Positions 1 to 11,899 of a stretch of DNA of 64,000 nucleotides are shown piece by piece. Both the position numbers and the translations under genes were made by a program. Source of the stretch: Flectonema sp. DT1601 (taxonomy: Eukaryota; Euglenozoa; Diplonemea; Diplonemida; Diplonemidae). The stretch covers positions 1 through 64,000 of the forward strand of contig OZ025828.1 of NCBI GenBank assembly GCA_964019425.1, read 5' to 3'. Each line of letters starts with the position of its first letter. Within the stretch, counting starts at the first letter, position 1. The notes under the pieces are model-generated. The model was given only the letters and a program-made list of their open reading frames with translations, was not told the DNA's origin and did no database searches.

Positions 1-3000
1 GCGGGTTTGCGTGCGGTTTGCGGGTTTGCGGGTTTGCGGGTTTGCGGGTTTGCGGTTTGCGGGTTTGCGGGTTTGCGGGTTTGCGGGTTTGCGGGTTTGC
101 GGGTTTGCGGGTTTGCGGGTTTGCGGGTTTGCGGGTTTGCGGGTTTGCGGGTTTGCGGGTTTGCGGGTTGCGGGTTTGCGGGTTTGCGGGTTTGCGGGTT
201 TGCGGGTTTGCGGGTTTGCGGGTTTGCGGTTTGCGGGTTTGCGGGTTTGCGGGTTTGCGGGTTTGCGGGTTTGCGGGTTTGCGGGTTTGCGGGTTTGCGG
301 GTTTGCGGGTTTGCGGGTTTGCGGGTTTGCGGGTTTGCGGGTTTGCGGTTTGCGGGTTTGCGGGTTTGCGGGTTTGCGGGTTTGCGGGTTTGCGGGTGTT
401 TGCGGGTTTGCGGGTTTGCGGTTTGCGGGTTTGCGGGTTTGCGGGTTTGCGGGTTTGCGGGTTTGCGGGTTTGCGGGTTTGCGGGTTTGCGGGTTTGCGG
501 GTTTGCGGGTTTGCGGGTTTGCGGGTTTGCGGGTTTGCGGGTTTGCGGGTTTGCGGGTTTGCGGGTTTGCGGGTTTGCGGGTTTGCGGGTTTGCGGGTTT
601 GCGGGTTTGCGGGTTTGCGGGTTTGCGGGTTTGCGGGTTTGCGGGTTTGCGGGTTTGCGGGTTTGCGGGTTTGCGGGTTTGCGGGTTTGCGGGTTTGCGG
701 TTTGCGGGTTTGCGGGTTTGCGGGTTTGCGGGTTTGCGGGTTTGCGGGTTTGCGGGTTTGCGGGTTTGCGGGTTTGCGGTTTGCGGGTTTGCGGGTTTGC
801 GGGTTTGCGGGTTTGCGGGTTGCGGGTTTGCGGGTTTGCGGGTTTGCGGGTTTGCGGGTTTGCGGGTTTGCGGGTTTGCGGGTTTGCGGGTTTGCGGGTT
901 TGCGGGTTTGCGGGTTTGCGGGTTTGCGGGTTTGCGGGTTTGCGGGTTTGCGGGTTTGCGGGTTTGCGGGTTTGCGGGTTTGCGGGTTTGCGGGTTTGCG
1001 GGTTTGCGGGTTTGCGGGTTTGCGGGTTTGCGGGTTTGCGGGTTTGCGGGTTTGCGGGTTTGCGGGTTTGCGGGTTTGCGGGTTTGCGGGTTTGCGGGTT
1101 TGCGGGTTTGCGGGTTTGCGGGTTTGCGGGTTTGCGGGTTTGCGGGTTTGCGGGTTTGCGGGTTTGCGGGTTTGCGGGTTTGCGGGTTTGCGGGTTTGCG
1201 GGTTTGCGGGTTTGCGGGTTTGCGGGTTTGCGGGTTTGCGGGTTTGCGGGTTTGCGGGTTTGCGGGTTTGCGGGTTTGCGGGTTTGCGGGTTTGCGGGTT
1301 TGCGGGTTTGCGGGTTTGCGGGTTTGCGGGTTTGCGGGTTTGCGGGTTTGCGGGTTTGCGGGTTTGCGGGTTTGCGGGTTTGCGGGTTTGCGGGTTTGCG
1401 GGTTTGCGGGTTTGCGGGTTTGCGGGTTTGCGGGTTTGCGGGTTTGCGGGTTTGCGGGTTTGCGGGTTTGCGGGTTTGCGGGTTTGCGGGTTTGCGGGTT
1501 TGCGGGTTTGCGGGTTTGCGGGTTTGCGGGTTTGCGGGTTTGCGGGTTTGCGGGTTTGCGGGTTTGCGGGTTTGCGGGTTTGCGGGTTTGCGGGTTTGCG
1601 GGTTTTGCGGGTTTGCGGGTTTGCGGGTTTGCGGGTTTGCGGGTTTGCGGGTTTGCGGGTTTGCGGGTTTGCGGGTTTGCGGGTTTGCGGGTTTGCGGGT
1701 TTGCGGGTTTGCGGGTTTGCGGGTTTGCGGGTTTGCGGGTTTGCGGGTTTGCGGGTTTGCGGGTTTGCGGGTTTGCGGGTTTGCGGGTTTGCGGGTTTGC
1801 GGGTTTGCGGGTTTGCGGGTTTGCGGGTTTGCGGGTTTGCGGGTTTGCGGGTTTGCGGGTTTGCGGGTTTGCGGGTTTGCGGGTTTGCGGGTTTGCGGGT
1901 TTGCGGGTTTGCGGGTTTGCGGGTTTGCGGGTTTGCGGGTTTGCGGGTTTGCGGGTTTGCGGGTTTGCGGGTTTGCGGGTTTGCGGGTTTGCGGGTTTGC
2001 GGGTTTGCGGGTTTGCGGGTTTGCGGGTTTGCGGGTTTGCGGGTTTGCGGGTTTGCGGGTTTGCGGGTTTGCGGGTTTGCGGGTTTGCGGGTTTGCGGGT
2101 TTGCGGGTTTGCGGGTTTGCGGGTTTGCGGGTTTGCGGGTTTGCGGGTTTGCGGGTTTGCGGGTTTGCGGGTTTGCGGGTTTGCGGGTTTGCGGGTTTGC
2201 GGGTTTGCGGGTTTGCGGGTTTGCGGGTTTGCGGGTTTGCGGGTTTGCGGGTTTGCGGGTTTGCGGGTTTGCGGGTTTGCGGGTTTGCGGGTTTGCGGGT
2301 TTGCGGGTTTGCGGGTTTGCGGGTTTGCGGGTTTGCGGGTTTGCGGGTTTGCGGGTTTGCGGGTTTGCGGGTTTGCGGGTTTGCGGGTTTGCGGGTTTGC
2401 GGGTTTGCGGGTTTGCGGGTTTGCGGGTTTGCGGGTTTGCGGGTTTGCGGGTTTGCGGGTTTGCGGGTTTGCGGGTTTGCGGGTTTGCGGGTTTGCGGGT
2501 TTGCGGGTTTGCGGGTTTGCGGGTTTGCGGGTTTGCGGGTTTGCGGGTTTGCGGGTTTGCGGGTTTGCGGGTTTGCGGGTTTGCGGGTTTGCGGGTTTGC
2601 GGGTTTGCGGGTTTGCGGGTTTGCGGGTTTGCGGGTTTGCGGGTTTGCGGGTTTGCGGGTTTGCGGGTTTGCGGGTTTGCGGGTTTGCGGGTTTGCGGGT
2701 TTGCGGGTTTGCGGGTTTGCGGGTTTGCGGGTTTGCGGGTTTGCGGGTTTGCGGGTTTGCGGGTTTGCGGGTTTGCGGGTTTGCGGGTTTGCGGGTTTGC
2801 GGGTTTGCGGGTTTGCGGGTTTGCGGGTTTGCGGGTTTGCGGGTTTGCGGGTTTGCGGGTTTGCGGGTTTGCGGGTTTGCGGGTTTGCGGGTTTGCGGGT
2901 TTGCGGGTTTGCGGGTTTGCGGGTTTGCGGGTTTGCGGGTTTGCGGGTTTGCGGGTTTGCGGGTTTGCGGGTTTGCGGGTTTGCGGGTTTGCGGGTTTGC

Positions 3001-6000
3001 GGGTTTGCGGGTTTGCGGGTTTGCGGGTTTGCGGGTTTGCGGGTTTGCGGGTTTGCGGGTTTGCGGGTTTGCGGGTTTGCGGGTTTGCGGGTTTGCGGGT
3101 TTGCGGGTTTGCGGGTTTGCGGGTTTGCGGGTTTGCGGGTTTGCGGGTTTGCGGGTTTGCGGGTTTGCGGGTTTGCGGGTTTGCGGGTTTGCGGGTTTGC
3201 GGGTTTGCGGGTTTGCGGGTTTGCGGGTTTGCGGGTTTGCGGGTTTGCGGGTTTGCGGGTTTGCGGGTTTGCGGGTTTGCGGGTTTGCGGGTTTGCGGGT
3301 TTGCGGGTTTGCGGGTTTGCGGGTTTGCGGGTTTGCGGGTTTGCGGGTTTGCGGGTTTGCGGGTTTGCGGGTTTGCGGGTTTGCGGGTTTGCGGGTTTGC
3401 GGGTTTGCGGGTTTGCGGGTTTGCGGGTTTGCGGGTTTGCGGGTTTGCGGGTTTGCGGGTTTGCGGGTTTGCGGGTTTGCGGGTTTGCGGGTTTGCGGGT
3501 TTGCGGGTTTGCGGGTTTGCGGGTTTGCGGGTTTGCGGGTTTGCGGGTTTGCGGGTTTGCGGGTTTGCGGGTTTGCGGGTTTGCGGGTTTGCGGGTTTGC
3601 GGGTTTGCGGGTTTGCGGGTTTGCGGGTTTGCGGGTTTGCGGGTTTGCGGGTTTGCGGGTTTGCGGGTTTGCGGGTTTGCGGGTTTGCGGGTTTGCGGGT
3701 TTGCGGGTTTGCGGGTTTGCGGGTTTGCGGGTTTGCGGGTTTGCGGGTTTGCGGGTTTGCGGGTTTGCGGGTTTGCGGGTTTGCGGGTTTGCGGGTTTGC
3801 GGGTTTGCGGGTTTGCGGGTTTGCGGGTTTGCGGGTTTGCGGGTTTGCGGGTTTGCGGGTTTGCGGGTTTGCGGGTTTGCGGGTTTGCGGGTTTGCGGGT
3901 TTGCGGGTTTGCGGGTTTGCGGGTTTGCGGGTTTGCGGGTTTGCGGGTTTGCGGGTTTGCGGGTTTGCGGGTTTGCGGGTTTGCGGGTTTGCGGGTTTGC
4001 GGGTTTGCGGGTTTGCGGGTTTGCGGGTTTGCGGGTTTGCGGGTTTGCGGGTTTGCGGGTTTGCGGGTTTGCGGGTTTGCGGGTTTGCGGGTTTGCGGGT
4101 TTGCGGGTTTGCGGGTTTGCGGGTTTGCGGGTTTGCGGGTTTGCGGGTTTGCGGGTTTGCGGGTTTGCGGGTTTGCGGGTTTGCGGGTTTGCGGGTTTGC
4201 GGGTTTGCGGGTTTGCGGGTTTGCGGGTTTGCGGGTTTGCGGGTTTGCGGGTTTGCGGGTTTGCGGGTTTGCGGGTTTGCGGGTTTGCGGGTTTGCGGGT
4301 TTGCGGGTTTGCGGGTTTGCGGGTTTGCGGGTTTGCGGGTTTGCGGGTTTGCGGGTTTGCGGGTTTGCGGGTTTGCGGGTTTGCGGGTTTGCGGGTTTGC
4401 GGGTTTGCGGGTTTGCGGGTTTGCGGGTTTGCGGGTTTGCGGGTTTGCGGGTTTGCGGGTTTGCGGGTTTGCGGGTTTGCGGGTTTGCGGGTTTGCGGGT
4501 TTGCGGGTTTGCGGGTTTGCGGGTTTGCGGGTTTGCGGGTTTGCGGGTTTGCGGGTTTGCGGGTTTGCGGGTTTGCGGGTTTGCGGGTTTGCGGGTTTGC
4601 GGGTTTGCGGGTTTGCGGGTTTGCGGGTTTGCGGGTTTGCGGGTTTGCGGGTTTGCGGGTTTGCGGGTTTGCGGGTTTGCGGGTTTGCGGGTTTGCGGGT
4701 TTGCGGGTTTGCGGGTTTGCGGGTTTGCGGGTTTGCGGGTTTGCGGGTTTGCGGGTTTGCGGGTTTGCGGGTTTGCGGGTTTGCGGGTTTGCGGGTTTGC
4801 GGGTTTGCGGGTTTGCGGGTTTGCGGGTTTGCGGGTTTGCGGGTTTGCGGGTTTGCGGGTTTGCGGGTTTGCGGGTTTGCGGGTTTGCGGGTTTGCGGGT
4901 TTGCGGGTTTGCGGGTTTGCGGGTTTGCGGGTTTGCGGGTTTGCGGGTTTGCGGGTTTGCGGGTTTGCGGGTTTGCGGGTTTGCGGGTTTGCGGGTTTGC
5001 GGGTTTGCGGGTTTGCGGGTTTGCGGGTTTGCGGGTTTGCGGGTTTGCGGGTTTGCGGGTTTGCGGGTTTGCGGGTTTGCGGGTTTGCGGGTTTGCGGGT
5101 TTGCGGGTTTGCGGGTTTGCGGGTTTGCGGGTTTGCGGGTTTGCGGGTTTGCGGGTTTGCGGGTTTGCGGGTTTGCGGGTTTGCGGGTTTGCGGGTTTGC
5201 GGGTTTGCGGGTTTGCGGGTTTGCGGGTTTGCGGGTTTGCGGGTTTGCGGGTTTGCGGGTTTGCGGGTTTGCGGGTTTGCGGGTTTGCGGGTTTGCGGGT
5301 TTGCGGGTTTGCGGGTTTGCGGGTTTGCGGGTTTGCGGGTTTGCGGGTTTGCGGGTTTGCGGGTTTGCGGGTTTGCGGGTTTGCGGGTTTGCGGGTTTGC
5401 GGGTTTGCGGGTTTGCGGGTTTGCGGGTTTGCGGGTTTGCGGGTTTGCGGGTTTGCGGGTTTGCGGGTTTGCGGGTTTGCGGGTTTGCGGGTTTGCGGGT
5501 TTGCGGGTTTGCGGGTTTGCGGGTTTGCGGGTTTGCGGGTTTGCGGGTTTGCGGGTTTGCGGGTTTGCGGGTTTGCGGGTTTGCGGGTTTGCGGGTTTGC
5601 GGGTTTGCGGGTTTGCGGGTTTGCGGGTTTGCGGGTTTGCGGGTTTGCGGGTTTGCGGGTTTGCGGGTTTGCGGGTTTGCGGGTTTGCGGGTTTGCGGGT
5701 TTGCGGGTTTGCGGGTTTGCGGGTTTGCGGGTTTGCGGGTTTGCGGGTTTGCGGGTTTGCGGGTTTGCGGGTTTGCGGGTTTGCGGGTTTGCGGGTTTGC
5801 GGGTTTGCGGGTTTGCGGGTTTGCGGGTTTGCGGGTTTGCGGGTTTGCGGGTTTGCGGGTTTGCGGGTTTGCGGGTTTGCGGGTTTGCGGGTTTGCGGGT
5901 TTGCGGGTTTGCGGGTTTGCGGGTTTGCGGGTTTGCGGGTTTGCGGGTTTGCGGGTTTGCGGGTTTGCGGGTTTGCGGGTTTGCGGGTTTGCGGGTTTGC

Positions 6001-7313
6001 GGGTTTGCGGGTTTGCGGGTTTGCGGGTTTGCGGGTTTGCGGGTTTGCGGGTTTGCGGGTTTGCGGGTTTGCGGGTTTGCGGGTTTGCGGGTTTGCGGGT
6101 TTGCGGGTTTGCGGGTTTGCGGGTTTGCGGGTTTGCGGGTTTGCGGGTTTGCGGGTTTGCGGGTTTGCGGGTTTGCGGGTTTGCGGGTTTGCGGGTTTGC
6201 GGGTTTGCGGGTTTGCGGGTTTGCGGGTTTGCGGGTTTGCGGGTTTGCGGGTTTGCGGGTTTGCGGGTTTGCGGGTTTGCGGGTTTGCGGGTTTGCGGGT
6301 TTGCGGGTTTGCGGGTTTGCGGGTTTGCGGGTTTGCGGGTTTGCGGGTTTGCGGGTTTGCGGGTTTGCGGGTTTGCGGGTTTGCGGGTTTGCGGGTTTGC
6401 GGGTTTGCGGGTTTGCGGGTTTGCGGGTTTGCGGGTTTGCGGGTTTGCGGGTTTGCGGGTTTGCGGGTTTGCGGGTTTGCGGGTTTGCGGGTTTGCGGGT
6501 TTGCGGGTTTGCGGGTTTGCGGGTTTGCGGGTTTGCGGGTTTGCGGGTTTGCGGGTTTGCGGGTTTGCGGGTTTGCGGGTTTGCGGGTTTGCGGGTTTGC
6601 GGGTTTGCGGGTTTGCGGGTTTGCGGGTTTGCGGGTTTGCGGGTTTGCGGGTTTGCGGGTTTGCGGGTTTGCGGGTTTGCGGGTTTGCGGGTTTGCGGGT
6701 TTGCGGGTTTGCGGGTTTGCGGGTTTGCGGGTTTGCGGGTTTGCGGGTTTGCGGGTTTGCGGGTTTGCGGGTTTGCGGGTTTGCGGGTTTGCGGGTTTGC
6801 GGGTTTGCGGGTTTGCGGGTTTGCGGGTTTGCGGGTTTGCGGGTTTGCGGGTTTGCGGGTTTGCGGGTTTGCGGGTTTGCGGGTTTGCGGGTTTGCGGGT
6901 TTGCGGGTTTGCGGGTTTGCGGGTTTGCGGGTTTGCGGGTTTGCGGGTTTGCGGGTTTGCGGGTTTGCGGGTTTGCGGGTTTGCGGGTTTGCGGGTTTGC
7001 GGGTTTGCGGGTTTGCGGGTTTGCGGGTTTGCGGGTTTGCGGGTTTGCGGGTTTGCGGGTTTGCGGGTTTGCGGGTTTGCGGGTTTGCGGGTTTGCGGGT
7101 TTGCGGGTTTGCGGGTTTGCGGGTTTGCGGGTTTGCGGGTTTGCGGGTTTGCGGGTTTGCGGGTTTGCGGGTTTGCGGGTTTGCGGGTTTGCGGGTTTGC
7201 GGGTTTGCGGGTTTGCGGGTTTGCGGGTTTGCGGGTTTGCGGGTTTGCGGGTTTGCGGGTTTGCGGGTTTGCGGGTTTGCGGGTTTGCGGGTTTGCGGGT
7301 TTGCGGGTTTGCG
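1..7313. repeat. 8-bp satellite array, unit GCGGGTTT
   Basis: About 7.3 kb of head-to-tail GCGGGTTT units. From about 1610 to 7313 the array is essentially perfect. In the first 830 bp many units have lost a base (for example GCGGTTT), and one extra T occurs near 1602. The unit has no stop in any plus frame, so three huge artificial open frames arise here; none is a gene. Each unit carries GGG, so the plus strand can form G-quadruplexes with 5-nt loops. It looks telomere-like, but the G-rich strand runs 5' to 3' into the window. A left chromosome end would show the C-rich strand on top. It is therefore better read as an interstitial or subtelomeric satellite, or an inverted contig end. The imperfections at the left edge could be lower consensus quality. 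Confidence 0.97.
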
Positions 7314-8452
7314 GAGAAGAGAGGGAGAGGATAGAAGTTCTCTCCCCAGACCCGAGCAGGAAAGCGAAGAAGAAGGGACGCAAGCAGAAGGAACCGGAGC
7401 CAGTGGAGGGCACCACGACGGAACAGGCGCCGCGGAGTTACAACAGGAAACCCACACTGCGTCGGGTAGGTAAGGGAGACACACCCGACACAATGGGGTA
7501 CGCGCACGGGCCCCCGGGCTCCCTGACCTCGCTCACAGACGCGGGCGTACGCCCGGAGCCGGCGGAGCGAGACGGACAAGGTGTGGCAGGAGTAGAGTTG
7601 GTCACAAGGTCGTCGTCACAGAGTGAGAAGCACCCAAGGAGAGATGAGGGAGAGAGAAGGGGATCCAACGCGAAGGGTCCTGGACTTCTCGTCGAAAGGG
7701 GGAAGGCGCTAGGGACTCCACGAAGGAGGTCTCAAGAGTCGAGGAAAAGACAGAGCCAAGACCCCAGAGCCAACCCAAAACACATGGTAGAGGACGAGGG
7801 AGAACAAGAGCGGGAGCGAGGTTAGAAACGTGACCAAAGCCCCCGCGAAGCAGGAGACACAACCTGCAACCAGACCCCCCCAAAAAAAAAAAAAAAAAAA
7901 ACCCCGGTCAACGAGGCAAACTCGGACCAAAACATGCTTTTCACCCCCCCCCCCAGGAAACACCGACCAGTGGAGCCAAAGGCCGCACACATATTATAAA
8001 AATCAAAGGCCGCCCCCCAACCCAAGAAAAGGATGAAAAACTTTCAAGCGAAAAAACTTGACGTCCGTACGCCCCAGAGATCAAAGGACGGACGACTCAC
8101 ACCCCCTTCTTTCGCCCCATTTTATTTACTGGTACAGCGACAAATGTAAAGCTGGGTAGACGACGAATTATCTTTTGTGCACAGAGACAAGGGATCCATG
8201 AGAACAAAGGATCAAGAGAAGAAGGGCACATTCCCCATCCCAAACCCAGAAACATGAGAACTCATTAAATTGAAGGGTCATGTCTTTTCAAGTCGAAAAA
8301 TGCTTAAATGCTGAAGAAGACTGTCGTCCCCAGCTCGCGGGTTTTCCCTGTCGCTGTATGTCGAGACAACGATCAGAGTCAGTAGAAAGATTGTACAAAT
8401 TTGTTGTATAATGAGAAAGGACAAAGAAAGTAGTTTCCATTTTATCTTCCCG

Positions 8453-8480
<28 letters not shown>
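7314..8480. other. GC-rich low-complexity transition region, no gene recognised
   Basis: The satellite passes directly into about 500 bp of GC-rich, purine-rich sequence. One plus frame stays open to 7825 and would encode a Lys/Arg/Glu/Pro-rich stretch of about 170 residues with no recognised domain. Its composition is unlike the host genes. It could be the remnant of a retrotransposon's basic first ORF, or chance openness in GC-rich DNA. From about 7880 the sequence holds an A-run, a C-run at 7946-7955 and AT-rich DNA, and a 28-base A-run at 8453-8480 abuts the LINE fragment that follows. I see no promoter, RNA gene or host coding region here. Confidence 0.6.
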
Positions 8481-8483
<3 letters not shown>

Positions 8484-11400
8484 TGCAGGACCTGATGGAG
8501 TTCACAATGAGATGATCAAAAACTTCACTCCGGCAACAGTGGAATACCTCTTGAGAATTATTAACACTTCCTGGAAGACTTCAAAAGTACCGTACCAATG
8601 GAAACAGGGACTAATCAAGCCCATGTTCAAGGCAGGGAAACCTCGTAATGAACTAAAGAGTTTCAGACCAATAACGCTCACCTCGGTTGTTGGGAAACTT
8701 GCGGAGAGGCTCGTGTATGACCGACTCATCAGACTGGCTCACAAAACATTCGTCGCTCAGCCCACTACAGGCTGGATTCAGAAAGGGGAGAAATACCTGC
8801 GAGCAGATCACCGTTCTAGTAGATGCTATCGTAAGGAGCCACATGGAAGAAAAGAGATCAGTGTTCTTGCCATTCGACTTTACTGCTGCGTTTGACAGGA
8901 TCAACCATAAGATACTTTTATTAAAATTAGTAAAGATGGGTGTTCCGAATGTTATTATCAGATGGATCACAGACTTTCTTACAAGCAGGAAGGTTAGAGT
9001 TGAAGCGAATGGGTATTTTAGCGAATTCCGTACTCTGGCTAAGGGGGTTCCCCAGGGATCGATCCTGGGTCCTCTTCTCTATCTTATCTACGTTGATGAC
9101 CTCTGCAAGATTTTGGAACTGGAGAAGGAAACAACGACGTCTGCTCTGTATGCGGATGACACAGCATGTGTGGTGTCAGGATCAAACATGGAAGAAGCTC
9201 TTTCCAATGCTCAGTTAGTACTCGACAAAGTGGATCAATGGTGTTTTGAAAACGACAAGGCCTTATCAGTCTCCAAAACCTGTGCGCTTAAGATGAATGT
9301 TCGCTCGAAGGGCATAGTACTAAACGATACGTGTAATCGCGAACTGCTTTTCTCTAGATCTGTTGAGGAACGCATGCTTAAACTTGACTATGGTGACATC
9401 GAGAAGCATATCAATCTCAAATCACCCAGACCCATGCTTCAAAGTGGCGAAACTATTCTTGAAATTGGAGGAACCCCAATCAAGACACAAGAAGAACTCG
9501 ACAACTTGATGCTGCAATACGTCGTTCGTGAGGACAGCATTATGGTTGTGAGAGCAATATTCAAAACTGCCTTTCTGTTACCGATAGTCGACTCAGTAAA
9601 ATACCTCGGGGTTCACATCGACGACAGGCTCACCTTCCACAAACAAGTAGGCAAGATTCACGAAGAATTAAAGAGGGGGATATCACTTCTGCAGTGCCTC
9701 CAGCCGTACGAACTGGACTACAAGACCCTTAACATGGTTAAGAACCTTTATGTAACCGCGAGAATCTCGTATGCGCTTGACAGTTTTGGTTGGCTGATAA
9801 GCAGCAGCGTTGACAGCATCGACTTCGAACTGAGGAAGGTCGCCAGACTGGTTACTGGATGCAGCAAGTGTACGCCAAGAGAGTTACTGTTGTGGGAGTC
9901 TGACATGTATCCTTTTAAACGTCAGATTGAAAAGCAGACAAAAATTGCGTACTACCGGTATAAAGCCATGACTTGGATACCTAATACAAACAGACTCGCC
10001 TCAACACAAAGCTACTGGGCTGGCCTAATCCCTGGCACTGATAGTCAGCGTGAAAGCCAGTGCCTTGTGCAGCCTGACTCGATGGAACCCTGGGTATCCC
10101 CGACGAACCTTAGGATTAGCAACAGCTGCGGATTTCCGAAGTCCGCGAACCCTGCGGTGGACAAAGAAAAGTTCATGTCGTACATTGGAACGTTGCCTCC
10201 TGTCGACATGGTAATCAACTGCGATGGCTCCTACTCTGCTTCCGGCGCGGCCGGTGCGGCTCATATTGCCAAGTCACGTAGCGGCCTTCGATCTGCTTAC
10301 GCGTCTAGGCTTTATCAAGCTGACTGCAGCTACAGGGCTGAACAACATGCTCTGAAGAACGCGGCTAGACATCTGAGAACAGTGTTTAGCAAAGATCGTT
10401 CAATGAAATCTGTGAGGATATTCACGGACTCAAAATCCCTTCTGGATGAACTGCTGGGTGGAAGGTGCAGACAGAGGAATACCGAGTCCCTCAAGATACT
10501 GGAATACCTGCGCATGTGTGAGATGAAAGTGCATTTGCAATTCATCCCCTCGCACATTGGAATCGAGTTTCACGATGAAGTTGACGCGCTTGCAAAGGAA
10601 GCAGCGCACAACAAGAACACCCGACCTGTGCTAGTCAAAGGCACGTACTTCTCGCGATCATCACATGTGAAGCGCTGCATCAAAAAGGATCTGCTTGACG
10701 TGAGTGGTTACACCTGCTACAAACACCTCATCAGAGGCCGTTCCGTTAAATACCCTCCTGGGATGGAAAGAGCCGACGAGATACGGATAGCGAACTTCCG
10801 GACAGGATGTCACCCGCTAATTCAGAACTGGCGCAAGACGATCGACTGCCCATTTTGTGGCGAACCGTCCTCACAGGTTCACCTGCTGCAGGGATGTCAA
10901 TCTCCCAAACTCGACTCTGCCAGGTTCAAAATCCTGGGCTTCTCAACACTGACCGGCAAGTGGGATCGCGATCGAGAACTTATTATTGCCAACGAAATTC
11001 CTAACCTTGAAGCTCTCTTCACTTTGGCGTGGCTTCCATCACTCGCGTTGATCATAAGGTGGATGGAACAAACATCTAACCTTAGACTTTGGAAGTAAAG
11101 TAGGTGACATGTAGTCGCCAATATCAATTTGTTATTATTTTAGTATTTTCATCATTATCAATCATCTCCTGGTTGGGTAACTGCACATCACCTTCGGTGT
11201 TGTCGCAGTGTCTCATCCAACACTCCTGTCTCCTTCTTCTCCTATTCTCCTTATAAATTTCTCTTGAGGGCAGGCCTTCGGGCTGTTCAAGTGGTCTTTG
11301 ACCACCGCTCTAGTTATATGCTCGACTCTTTGTTTTCCTTATCGATGGTAGGAATGGTAACCGAATTAGCTTCGTGTGTCCAATTTCAAGGACGCGTGAC

Positions 11401-11583
11401 CATTTATTTTTTCCGTTGCCGCTCTTCTTACGTCCTCAGGCGGAGCCTACCTATGTTTCCCGTGTTTTCCAATTTGTCAGACTTAAGTCAAAAAGAAAGT
11501 AATAAAGAAAGACAAAACATAGAAGTGAAAAGAACAAAAACAAAGAGTTTGGTAGCACAGACGAGTGTAACCAAAAAAGAAAA
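8481..11583 (+). mobile_element. Non-LTR retrotransposon (LINE 1), I-like with RNase H, 5'-truncated and frameshifted
   Basis: The fragment starts inside the reverse transcriptase at an AAGPDG motif, so the endonuclease and RT N-terminus are missing. The first stretch (frame of 8512-8895) runs through the RPITLTSVVGK motif. The frame then shifts near 8730, and the rest (to the stop at 11098) continues with QAGFRKGRNTCEQ, the VPQGSILGPLLY region and the YADD catalytic box near 9150. It goes on to an RNase H domain with CDGS, RAEQ, TDSKS and HDEVDALA acidic residues (about 10215-10600), and a C-terminal CPFC...H...C knuckle. Between the palm and the VKYLGVHID motif there are about 95 extra residues (about 9296-9580). 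A 3' UTR of nearly 500 bp follows and grades into A-rich sequence. The A-run at 8453-8480 touches the 5' truncation point. The element cannot move by itself. Confidence 0.93.
11291..11307 (+). repeat. 3'-UTR hairpin of LINE 1, shared with LINE 2
   Basis: The 17-base stretch GTGGTCTTTGACCACCG lies about 190 bases downstream of the LINE 1 stop codon and folds as GTGGT/ACCAC. The same stretch with one base changed occurs in the 3' UTR of LINE 2 (12040-12056, minus strand). The flanking UTR sequence I compared is not obviously alike, so the hairpin stands out. In stringent LINEs such 3' hairpins are recognised by the reverse transcriptase; that role here is inferred. Confidence 0.6.
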
Positions 11584-11589
11584 AAGAAA

Positions 11590-11603
11590 AAGGAAAACAT
11601 TGG
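11590..11603. repeat. Left copy of a 14-bp direct repeat flanking the SINE/LINE 2 block
   Basis: AAGGAAAACATTGG is present here and again, in the same orientation, at 15752-15765. Both copies are preceded by similar A/G-rich sequence. Between them lie the SINE and LINE 2. The arrangement looks like a target-site duplication made when a retroelement inserted at the 5' edge of the tRNA-Thr gene. The repeat is short and partly A-rich, so chance cannot be excluded. Confidence 0.5.
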
Positions 11604-11841
11604 TAGGGGTAAGTACAGCGCAGTGGTATAACTCTCGCCCCGGAGCTGGGTGATCGCTGGTTCGATCCCCTGCCACTGCAATAACCCATCGCGTCCGTAC
11701 ACGCAATTAGTTCAAATCCCGCACCCGAAGGGCGTCCAGGGTAGGCACCTGGTTGACTCTCCTACGTTAAGACTGGAGGGAAGGGAAAATGGAAGGATTT
11801 CCATAAAGAAGCCAAGAACACACAAAAAAAAAAAAAAAAAA
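11604..11841 (+). mobile_element. tRNA-derived SINE with poly(A) tail
   Basis: The head has an A-box-like AGCGCAGTGGTATAACTC (11624-11641) and a perfect B box GGTTCGATCCC (11659-11669), with the spacing of a tRNA gene. The anticodon arm is still visible (CGCCC loop GGGTG), but the loop lacks the usual T33 and the T stem does not pair, so it is not a working tRNA. A second B-box-like GTTCAAATCCC follows near 11710. A non-tRNA body of about 100 bp comes next, and an A-tract at 11823-11841 forms the tail. This is the classic layout of a Pol III-transcribed SINE mobilised by a LINE. I see no clear target-site duplication flanking the SINE alone. The LINE partner is unknown; the two LINEs here are candidates by proximity only. 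Confidence 0.78.
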
Positions 11842-11899
11842 AAGAAAATTTATTTATTTAGTCACATCCCCCCTGTCTTTCCACTTTATTTTTCTTCAT

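Noticed and set aside
1-7313. Telomere cap of the chromosome
   Set aside because: The G-rich strand has the wrong orientation for a left end, so I call it satellite unless assembly is shown to be inverted.
7-7825. Three giant plus-strand open frames of over 2400 codons (repeating VCGFAGLR)
   Set aside because: They are forced by the stop-free 8-bp satellite in all three frames; there is no gene-like composition or start context.
11604-11680. A second functional tRNA gene
   Set aside because: A and B boxes are good, but T33 is missing and the T stem does not pair; the unique body and A-tail show it is a SINE head.
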